A stretch of DNA of 64,000 bases from Achatina immaculata (lineage: Eukaryota > Mollusca > Gastropoda > Stylommatophora > Achatinidae), in NCBI GenBank assembly GCA_009760885.1, contig CM019692.1:47003930-47067929 (forward strand). Reading direction: 5' to 3'. The number at the start of each line of letters is the position of its first letter. The stretch's first letter is position 1. The notes below the pieces were generated by a model. That model saw only the letters and a program-made list of their open reading frames with translations. It made no database searches and was not told where the DNA came from. This document shows positions 37,201 to 49,200 of the stretch, piece by piece. The position numbers and the translations under genes are program-made.

Positions 37201-40200
37201 GTTAGGGAGGCAAAGTTCCACAAGGGACATGCAAATGACTGACTGACTGATTTGTGTTATGATTGTTATGTGAAATTTATAAACATAATTACTTATTATC
37301 ATAGATAATTTAAAACATAACTGGCCTGAATGATTTATTTATAGGGTATAATTTTTTTGGTATAAAATTAATAATGAAGTTAGCCTTTTTAAAAATTAAT
37401 TTTCTTAATTCTTAATTTTTTTTTGTTCCTTAATTTTTTTTGCTTTTTGACAGCAGTTTTGACCAAGAACGGGAACACTGAAACTTTGCTTGGCAGAAAT
37501 AATTTGTCAGGAATAATGAAGATTTAAGCAGAACTTTCATTCTTATTCATGCTTGTTCTCTATGTCCACAGCTGGAGAACCACAGGACAAGATGAACATA
37601 ATGATCAAGGGTTTAGAGGAAAGGTGGAAGAAACTGAATGATAAACTAGCAGACACACAGGCTAAGGTGGACCTAAATTTTGAGATGAAGAAGTTCTATA
37701 CTGAGCTCTCTGCCCTTCAGGACTTGATGGGTGTTTATGAGAAGTGGATCAACTCCACTGAAAGCATTGCAACTGATGCGCCTGAAATAACCCGCCAGTT
37801 AGACCAATGCAAGGTAATGTCTGGGTGAAATGGTGTTTCTCTTGTGTGTGGAAATGAAATGATTGGATGAAGGAAGACCAAGGTTGGGCACTGAGAACAA
37901 GCAGGTCACAGTGGGGAACTCCCTTACATATCCTTCAATAGTGAGAAACACCACAGCCATAATTGCAGATGCTGTTATAAATAAGAGGGAACATAAGAAC
38001 ATTTCCTACTTAAATGCCCAAAACTAGATGAACTATGAATAAAACTGATTACAAGACACCCTAAAGTTCTCAACTGTCTATCTTCCTAAGAGGGACAGTC
38101 AAGTTCTTCTCTGTGCCATCATCTGCTAAGAGCTTTTACCTCGCAGTGACAGAGATCCATCACTATCCCTCAAGGGCGAGTGTACAAGATGAATGGCAGT
38201 GATAAGCTTAAGTAAATAATCTGTCACACTTGTAGCCTTCTGGAACTTATTAGACTTTGTCAATGACTGCTCACATGGTGCTATTTTTTATTAAAAATGT
38301 GTTTAAAGTAATGGGCTTTGTCTTCCTTTTTTCAAATTCAGATCTAAGCATGACTGTGATTACAGTAAGGGATGTTAACCAAGTAGTTTGAAGCCAAGGG
38401 ATGGTTTAAATAATAAATGTATAAAACTGCACTTCTCCAAGGTCTGTGTAGAGGTCTGTGCCCTAGGCATCAGCCAGTTTTGCTTTCAAGATACGAGGTC
38501 GGTTCCATGTGCCGAGCTACTGAGCTGTTAACTGTGAACTTCAGTAAACAGCATCGATGATTCTTCGTTATGTCTAATCAGCCAGTGGCAAACCATGAAT
38601 GGTCTCTGTGTGTCCTGGTTGACTCGACGCCTTAGCTACAGAGTTCCTGCCAAGAGTGATGCTGACTATTTTTACATTTGGACTGCTGTAATTTCTAAAA
38701 ATGGCGTTTTCACTTGGTGGCTCGTCAACAAGGACGGATGTGAAGGACCTTCAGTGAACATTCTGTGCAACATTCACTGGCACAGTCAGTGGAGTGATTA
38801 TGGGAGTACCTCATTCGCATTGATACAGAGAACTTAATACTAAATACTGAAAAAAAATAAAAAACCAGTTTTGGTCTAATGATAATGCTGGCTCTGGCTG
38901 AAGTAGTATGAAGCTGGTAATATGAAATAAAGGTGGTTAAAAGCATGTGGTTCAGTTTTATAGAAGGTAAGAGTGAGTTAGGAAATGTAAGGCCGAAAGA
39001 ATGTGTAATCAAAGGTAAAAAAAAACCCAAAGAACTCAACAAATGTTATGGCATAACACCTCTGTCAGAAACAACAGAAAGTGCAAAAATGGCAAGGAAC
39101 AGAAAAGAAAAATATATTTATATGTACCTTGCAGAATTACACTTAGAGTGTTCCAAATCTTTGCATTCTGTGCATTTTTTGTGTGTTATATCTTTACAAA
39201 ACTCAGTTTCTTTAAAAATTGATAAGTGATTTTTTTTTCATGTTGTATTTTTTATTGTATAATAAAGCTGCAACATTCTGTAATGAATTTGTCCCTTGAA
39301 ATATTAAAACAGGTGAAGGTGAAGGCTATGCAAGCTCATCAAGACCGTATTGATCGGATGCGTATGTTTGGTGAGCAGATTGTTCGGCAGTATGATGCAG
39401 CCCAGGTCATCAGGTCTGATTTGGATGACTTTACACGCAAGTGGCAGGCAGCCTATTCTAAACTTGGTAAGAAAACTTTGTCACATTTTTTTTTCTTTTA
39501 TTATGACAGCAAGAATGCTGCTGATGCAGTGTTGCAGCTCTTCAGCGATCAGAAGTACGATATTTCATCATCAGTGTCTCATTTCAAAGAAAAACTCGTT
39601 CACCTGGTATGGACTTGCTCTTTATTCCCTTGTTTCTTGGATTCATTTTCATTCACCACCTGTTTGTCCAGTGTAATATTTTTGCATGCCTTTTACTGCT
39701 AGCAGATATTTCTCATCTTCAGAGAAGATGTTGTCCTAAGCATTGGTATGTCATGTAACCATATCTACAGTGGGATTGACTGGGGAGTCCTGTTAGTAGA
39801 TGAAAGATCCACAGTTTTCCAGAAAATTTGAATGGTAACGATAAACCAGACTACTTGCACCTTCTTTGACAACTGTTTATTGCAAGACATCCATGAAAAA
39901 TATTTTCACCAGCTATGAAGTCTGGGATGTACTGGTAAAAGACAGTGTTAACAGAGAGCAACTTTTCATAGGGGAGCTGCATTATGTGATGGGATATGAA
40001 GATCCAAATTGAGAAGAGAAGGTTCGAGCACTAGAAGAGTAAGTTTTTCAGTATAAACATGGTTTGTTTTTAGTGTGACCATTTATGAAAATGAAATAAT
40101 TGAATTAGCCATGAGAAAAGCAACTTGACAGAATGATAGTTGGTAGTTTCCACAAATAGTGATTGTCTGCCTGCTTGAAAACCATCGTTTAAGATACAAA

Positions 40201-43200
40201 GAGTCCATCATATAACACAGTCCCACATGGAAGCCTCATTTCTGTGCTTTCATATTTCCTTCCTGCTGGTGACTGAACCAAATTTCTTTCATGATATTTT
40301 TAAAAATTGTTTTCTGTTCTCCTATGCGAGCCCTATATGACGTTTAATGCCACAGGAAGATCATAAGATGTAAGATAAGATATGCATTTTATCTTTTTTT
40401 TCCCCTTTTCATTGCAATTTTTTGGGGGTATTTTCATGATTTTAGCTGAGGATTTTCTTATCCAGTTGTTCTTATCTTTTTTGCTGTTGCCTTTGTTCTT
40501 CTCTTGTTTGTTCTGGCATTGCCATAATAAGATTTTCATTATAGTAACTGTTTTTAAGTGTCACAAAAGATGAGAAAGATTTCTGTATAAATGAGATCAT
40601 TTTTTTGTCATATCTGAACCTTTTATTCATTGTTATTTGTTGCAGTGCAGATGTGTGTTGTGATCATGCTCTTCCTTTTTGTATTGTTCTTGGTATTTGT
40701 GATAAGACTGGCTGAGTTTAAATTCTAAACAGTGGTTACATTCTGTTTTGTCTGTCTCTCCTGTTGAAATGGTGCTGTTAGAAAGGTTTATGGACTGGGT
40801 CGTCATCATAGCAGGTGCTCATATCCCCCCCCCCCCAATATATCCATCAATGTCCTGTGGCTGATAATGCCCATCCTGTGTTGGTTGACAAGTCCCCTTG
40901 CGTGTCCAGTATGCCTTTCATTTCTGGTTGTGCCAGTTTGTACTCCCAGCTCTCTGTCTAAGCAGCGATGTGGATTTGCTGCTCACAGAGTCCTCTGCTC
41001 TGTCTGTCTTACCAAGCGTGTGAACAGTATTGGCTCAGTCCAATGGTTGTCCATCCGCAGTGATAGCAGAGCTGGCCAGCCTATCAGCTCTCTCATCTCC
41101 TTGGATGCCCATGTGCCGAGGGGACATAAAAGAAGGTGACCCAGTGAATAGTTGACTTCTGTGTATAAAACCTGCCTCGCCCTTCCGGATCATACTCGTT
41201 GAATCACTTAGTATACAGATGTGGGTGTAATCCTGTGACTCCAGCCAGACAAATGCTCGCCATTCCGGATCATACTCATTGAATCACGTAGTATACAGAT
41301 GTGGGTGTAATCCTGTGACTCCAGCCAGACAAATGCTCACCATTCCGGATCATACTCATTGAATCACTTAGTATACAGATGTGGGTGTAATCCTGTGAAT
41401 CCAGCCAGACAAATGCTCGCCCTTCCGGATCATACTCATTGAATCACTTAGTATACAGATGTGGGTGTAATCCTGTGACTCCAGCCAGACAAATGCTTTC
41501 GTTAGAAAGTTCTAACTTAAGTATCATGCTAAGTGTTCAAATGAACGTTTTAATTTGTAAGTTCTTCATATGCTGTATCGCAGTTCTTTTTTTTTTTTCA
41601 GATTCGGTTATATTTGAAATCTACTATTAGTTAAAAATGACATAATGTGCTCAGAATACTGGATTGGCATGTTTGTATATATAACATACATTAAGCCAGT
41701 CCAATTTGGCCCTTCTCACATTGCCTTGTTTCCTCTATTGATAGTGACCTTCTGGTTTAGGATGTCAATGTTTCCTTTTTTTGTTTTATGTTCCCTGTTT
41801 ATTTATTTTTTTTACTCTTTAGCTGGGGAGTTTGTTTTCTTTCTGTTGGATGTTTTTATACAGAAAAAGTTATGTAAATAAATATGTTTCACTATTATGT
41901 CATTCATCTGTCAGTCATTTATTTATTATTAATTTCTTTCTTTGCTTTCCTCAGCATTTTATTTACTGTTCACTTTATTTATTAATTTTAAACATAGAAG
42001 TATACGTATATCCTGTCATGCTTTGTTAAGTCTTCTATTGTCTCCTTCATATGGTGGCCCATATGCTGTGTTTACTTATTAATTCATTCACGTATTGTTT
42101 GTTCTTGAATGAAAACACATATTTACTAACCCAGTATGTTCCAGACTGCGAGGACTGTAAGTAACCACATTAAGGTCTATTGAAGAATCAGTGTTTTTGC
42201 GTCTGGTCACATCTTTTGAAAAGGAAATTTATTTTGGCTTTTCTACCAATTATTTTGTAAAATTTTAGAAAATGAAGATGATTAAATTTTTGTGGACATT
42301 GCAATAAATCACATTTATAAACTTTGGAAGTGTGGGGAAAATGAAGGATTAAAATCATTATTTTAATTTTGGAAATCAGTTCAGAATCCAGTAATAATTC
42401 ATGATTGCAGTCATTATCAGTCTGATGAATGTTTTAAAGTGTTTCATAAGATGTGGCTGTTGTTCTCTTTTCTTGTCTTGGCTTAATGTTGAAAAAAAAA
42501 AAAAGAAGATTGTTAAACTTCAACAAAGTAAAGAAAAACTATAGAAAGTGTATCATGATGTCTCAGTCTTGATATACATGAAACTTTGTAGAACTAGATT
42601 TATATATATTTTTTTAACATCTTTCTCACTGTTCATGATTGTTTGGTGTTGTTTAAAAAATGTTTTGTTTTTTTTTATTTATAGTAAATAACCTGGTATT
42701 AGTAAAAAAAAAAAATAATAAATAAAATTTCAAAATTTCTTTCTCATAAAGTTTGTCTTTTCATGTTTTCACATCATTAATAATGAAAAATGTTATTTCA
42801 GTGATAATATGCTTATTATTCAGGATAGATTATGGATAAAATAATATAGATGCTTCAAGATAAACTATGGATAAAATAATATAGATGCTTCAAGATAAAC
42901 TATGGATAAAATAATATAGATACTTTTAAAATACCATCTTCCTGAGTGTTTCTCTTCCAGAGAGTTATGTTACCATCTTCACCAATAAACCAAATCTAGA
43001 GCGTCACTGCGCTAATAAGCAAATTGCTAATGACATATTCCAGAATCGTTCAGATAAATTTTTTTTTGGAATTAAAAGCTTAATTTTACCTGCCATACTG
43101 AGAACTAAATGATATTTTGTATCGTATATATCTCTCTAAATGAAGTTTGTTTTTTTTTATTTGGCTGAAAGAAACAAGCTGTTGTAAGATGAAAATAAAA

Positions 43201-46200
43201 AAAAAGATGACACAACTTTGCCAAATGTGGGATGGGAGGACATTGTAAAACTTTCAGTGTGCCAAATGTGGGATGGGAGGACATTGTAAAACTTTCAGTG
43301 TGCCAAATGTGGGATGGGAGGACATTGTAAAACTTTCAGTGTGCCAAATGTGGGATGGGAGGACATTGTAAAACTTTCAGTGTGCCAAATGTGGGATGGG
43401 AGGACATTGTAAAACTTTCAGTGTGCCAAATGTGGGATGGGAGGACATTGTAAAACTTTCAGTGTCAATGGTTAGACATTTAGTTAAGTGGGGGAAGTTA
43501 GATTTTTCACTAACTGAAAATCTTACTTGTTTTCTTTCAAGTGGAATATTTTATTAAAACATGACACATCTGACTCTAACAGACTAGGAATAGCTTTTTT
43601 TAGTAACACCTGGCCATGGATATACAGTAGAGCATCGATTATGTAAACTAAATCAGGACCAAAGTGGTTCAGTTACATACATAGTTTGGATAATTAAACA
43701 TGCATGAACATACCGAGTTTATAGGCAGAATTAGTTCATTGAATGCAGGAGTATTACTGCTGTGTTTTAAAGTGTGACTTATAATTGATTTTTTAAACTG
43801 TTGGTAAATAATGTGATAACTAAAATGTTTTGAATAACAATATATATTGATTACATAGATATATATGCGTTGATTTATACCTTTTAAATATGTAGTTTCA
43901 GTTGTCAGATTTCCTTTTACACAAATAGAAAGAAACAACAGCCAAACACAGAAGCAAATACAAAGCTCAAAGAGTGCTGAGAACTTTCACAATTTTAGTA
44001 TTTGACAATTTAAACTCATTAGGACAAAAGCCATAAATTAATTTTTTGGACTCAGAGTTATATATTAATTCTTTTTTGCTGAAGCAGTGGTTTGGGTGAT
44101 TGATGTTCGGATAATCAATGTTCTACTGTATTTGCAAATTTTAGTGCTAGATAATCCTTAATGAGGGGGCTGATAATGTCACAGGTGGGATGATTGTGTC
44201 AGTGATATGCAGTTTCAGCAAGGTTCCACAGATAATATCAGTAAAGGTCCTAACCTGCTTTCTTGACTTTCAGAATGATCCATTTGATGGATTAACTTGT
44301 TGATGAGCCTGGATAATATCCTGGCTTGTGATTAAAATTTAGAAAGCCACTGTGGTTTTCCCTCTTTCCAATATGATGCTTTTGTTCCATGATCTTCATT
44401 TGGTCAGGGTCTGTTCAGAACAGAAATGTCCAACTGTCTAAAATATCTGAATGGCCAGGCAAAGGAATATGAGAAAGTGAAGGCAAATGAACTAATAAGA
44501 AACATTAAAGAACATGAAGAATAGGGAATGAACAAATTAACTTTATTTGCAAATAATGAAGAATTATGCATGCAGGCCTGTCTGATATTCTGGCTTTAAG
44601 TCTCTCAGCTTTTATTCTATCACAAACATTCAGAAAAAGAGTAGAATAAATAAAGTGAGAGCACCCTTCTTTAGTCTTTTAACATCTGGAAGTCCTCCCA
44701 GTACAGTACTAGAATCAAAATAAAACTGTACCAAAGTTGTGTATTACCTATACTCCTATATGGTATTACCTATACTCCTATTTGGTATTACCTATACTCC
44801 TATATGGTATTACCTATACTCCTATATGGTATTACCTATACTCCTATATGGTATTACCTATACTCCTATATGGTATTACCTATACTCCTATATGGTATTA
44901 CCTATACTCCTATATGGAGCAGAATTGAGAACAACTGAACATGAATTGAGCAAATTATCCTCATTCCACACAACCTGTCTCAGAAAGATTTTAAATATTT
45001 ACTAGCCACAGATAATAAATAATAAAGACCTACTTACCCAGTGTGAACTAGAAGATATGCATATCATAGTAACAAAAAGAAAAAAAAAACACTGGAAATG
45101 AAATGGTCATGAGAGACCCCAGCAACATCACTAAAACAACCATGTGATGGACACCCATGGGAAAGAGAAAGAGAGGGTGACCCTAGGCTTCCTGGTGCAG
45201 AACTGCAGAAGCAGAAATGAGTAACATACAGCACAGCTGGAGCACGGTGCAAAGTCTGGCTGCAGACCATGAGAGGTGGAGAGAAGTTGGTTGCTGCCCT
45301 GCAAGACGCCAGAGGGCATACTGGACGGTGATTGCTTAGCCGATTGCCAACCGAGGACATGGAAAAATTCAGAAAAGCTTGATCATCAATATCTTCTGGC
45401 ACAGCGTATAATTAATTAATTACTGAATCATTCTACAACATATAGTTAAAGCTGATCATGAAAACTGGCAATCACTTGCATAGCATACCGAAAAAGAAAA
45501 AAATACTGTGTGATGAGATCATTTTATTTATCTTTTGAGCATGATAGTGTTGTTGTTCTCTTCCATTGTTTATTCCTGTCACAAATGTTCAGTATTCTGT
45601 TATCAAATTTTTCATTGGTTCATTGTTCATACTATTGTTTATGCATACTGTTTGATATTTGCTATTTTAAGATTACTTGATGGTCTTTGCCTAAGATTAT
45701 TTTCATTTGTCAGTGTTTTTTTTTTGTGGCTTCATATGAAGATTATTTCCTGTCTTTTATGTTTTATAGATATTTAAATTTATGATGTGACATGCTGTTT
45801 TACATGGTTTTAAGTACCAGTTTTTCGAATAAGAAACATACGAGGCATGTGCACAATAAAGTGATAGAATATAGTGGTTTTTTATTTTATTTTTTTTTGG
45901 TTAGACTTTGAAAAATAAAACGATAGAGCATATATACTATATTCTGCCACTTTACATGTTTTTAAGATCATTTATTCCTGCCAATATATAACCAGTTTAT
46001 ATAAACCTGTAAAAAAGAATAAAGTAAAATGAATAAAAAAGACATTTGTTATAACAGCCATTCATTTTCATTGTAAATATGCATATAGTGTATTCTGTAG
46101 GCAGATAACTAAAGACTGTTTAAATCTTTAAGCTTGTGCATGATTTGGTAGCTGAGATTCATATCTTATTAACCCTTAATAAGATTTCACATCAGTTACT

Positions 46201-49200
46201 TCCAGCACTCTTTATTTTGAGAACATGTTCTTCTGCAGATCAGAAACAGAAGATGTTAATGGAGGCTCTTGACAAGGTACCGCCAAAAACTTACTTAGAA
46301 GCAATGGCAGTTCTAAGGAAGTGGATCCAAGACATTGAGAAGGCTATCAGAGCTGAGAAAGTTCAAGTTGCCTCTATCCCGGACATTACATCCCAACTGC
46401 AAACTTACAAGGTTGGTGCTGTAACTTATTACAGTGTTTATCAAATGTATTACAGTGGAGGCCCTAGACTTCTGTACAACAAAGAATATGCCTCATGAAA
46501 TCAGTCAAGTGCTGTGCCACGTGGCGTAGGTGATCATTTCTCTCCACAGTTCCCTGTCTTTAGACTTGATTATGAGATCCGCCGGTGACTTTCTTCCTAA
46601 CCACACTGTCAGCCCATCCAGTAACTTCTCTCTGTCTTCATCTGTCTCTTCTTCCCTCAGTTTTTCCAGTTGTCACAATGTGTTCCAATTTTCCTCTTCT
46701 CAGGAAATGTCCTACAAATCTCGCCTGTCTGCCTATGATCTTTGCTGTAATTTGCCTTTTAATTCCAGCCTCTCTCAGAATTCTACATAACAATCCTACA
46801 ATACCTCTGCAACACTGTGTGCAGACATTGTCCTAAGAAGTGGCATACCAGCAAATGGATCCTTGACCATGACAATGCCACTGCACACATATCTATCAAA
46901 ACAAATGAATTTTTGATGAAAGACCAAATTCCTTTGCTTCCATGCCCTCCACACTCACCTGACCTTGCTCCTGTGACTTCTTGTTCCCACATCTGAAGAA
47001 AACATTGAGAGGTTACTGATTTGATGAAGTTGAAGAGACTCAAACATAGCAAGCAAATGAGGGTTATCTGACAAAGTGACTTGTAGAGGTGCTTCCATAA
47101 ATGGCAGAACCACTGGAATAAGTGCATACATTCACATTTAGACTACTCTGAAGGAGACTGAACCAAGAAGCCATTAAGTTTACTCATTTAGTCAACAAAA
47201 ATTCATTTCCTGAACCTTATGAACAGCCGTCATATTCATTTTGGATCACACTCAAAACTGGCTGTTTACACATTCCTCTGCAGCTTGTGGTAGGCTTTTG
47301 ATTGACGAAGAAACCTCACAAACAAGAGTAACTGCCAGTGCATTTTGAAATCTTCTCAAGGGCATAGGCTGTTCTTTCAGGATCCACTACATACACCTCA
47401 CTGCAGTGAAAGTCATAAACCATTTCAGGATCATCCCCCATCTTTTCCATGCCATGAACCATCATGAGGATCATGTTAATATGATCATTAAATGGACCAC
47501 TGGGAGTCTCTAGATTATCCTTTCTGTCCTTTTGTCATTAGGATATTTCTATTTCAGTATCACCTGTTATCAGCTATAACTGTTTTTATTTTCCACATTA
47601 CTTTCTTCATTGTGTAGTTTCATTTGCTTTCTGCTGTCTCTGTTTTATTTTCATTTCCCCTATGTCAGAAAACTCTGCTAAGTGCAACAGGAGTTAATCA
47701 TACAAGACTGTACTCTACCCACAGCTAATCATACAAGACTGTACTCTACCCACAGCTAATCATACAAGACTGTACTCTACCCACAGCTAATCATACAAGA
47801 CTGTACTCTACCCACAGCTAATCATACAAGACTGTACTCTACCCACAGCTAATCATACAGCACTGTACTGTACCCACAGCTGTCAGTGAATTAAAAGAGA
47901 AGAAAAAAGAAAGAGATTAAATGCAAGCCATTTCATCAAAAATGGGGCTCCTTCTGGTGAATGAGTGAAATAGTTGTGAAATTTGATGAAATAAAAATAA
48001 AAATCACAGTTATTGTTTTTAATACTGAACTTTCACTGAAGTGAAACTGAGAAAATTAATGCATTACCTCTCTTTGTTTCCGAGTTTACTGAAGCTTTCA
48101 TTATAAACCATTAGGAATCCTCCAACTTCTGGTTTTGTCATTAGGAACTGAGTAAAGAAATTCAAGACCACTCACCCAGCTTGGAGTACATCAATAAAAC
48201 AGGCTCTGAGCTTATTTCTAAGTCTTTGTCTGACCGTGCAGGCCTGCTGCAGTCAGAATTAGATCAGCTTAACAACGAGTGGACAGCAGTGGTTACCAGC
48301 ATAGAGCAGAGACAGGCTAAGCTTGAGAAGTCTCTCTCGCATGTCAGAGATTTTCGTGTGAGTATCACAGTTTTGTGTTGTATGTGATCATCATTCATTG
48401 AGAGCTTGATCTGCGCTCCGGCAGAGTTTTAGATCAACCTGCCTGAGTCTGTCTAGTTAAGAGCAGTTGGTGTTAAGTTTTTATATGCTATGTGATGTAA
48501 CGTGGGACAACAAGAATGTTCAAAACCAGTACATCTTTCATTTTGCTGAAGAACTTTCTGAAATACCAGTTTTGTCAGTACAGCATTTGGTACTATATAC
48601 ATTTTTTTTTTTAAAATGTAAACTTAAATACAATTTGTGAACGTCAATGGGAATTAAATTTACTTGGGAAAAATTTTTCTTATCTTATTTGCAGTGAGAT
48701 TTGTTGTTTATGAAATGCTCACATGCTGAATCAAAGTCTGAACTGGTTCTCCATACAAACTGAACATCATCATTATCCTAATGGCCTGATTATCCTCCAG
48801 CCTGATTTAATTGATTGCATTTTGCTAATTTTTTGACAATATAAATTGGTTACAATAACTGATAACCTCCAGAAACTTTTGGCGTTCCTTTTATTGTTTT
48901 TATCAGTAATTTACTGGTAATTCTGGTTAACGCACTTACTTGATAGTGAGTCTCTGTATTGCATTGAAATCTTTTGTTGGTACATCCTGCACAATAGATT
49001 ACTAGAAACAAAAAAAAAAAATACAAGGTCTGACAATTAAGTAATGCGACTGATTTTATTATGGCCAAGGCAGAAATGCCACCTATTAAACAAAGCATGG
49101 AATCCAAAGAGTATCTCTTCATCTATGATCTGGAAACTTTTCATCGCTGTCTGATAAGCAGATGACAAACAACCCACCATTTTGTTGACCTAGTTAGAGG

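Noticed and set aside
46136..46238. Extension of exon 11 upstream as an alternative first exon (open frame from 46136)
   Set aside because: The added residues are hydrophobic and AT-derived, the AG at 46237-46238 fits the phase of exon 10, and no promoter signal is evident.
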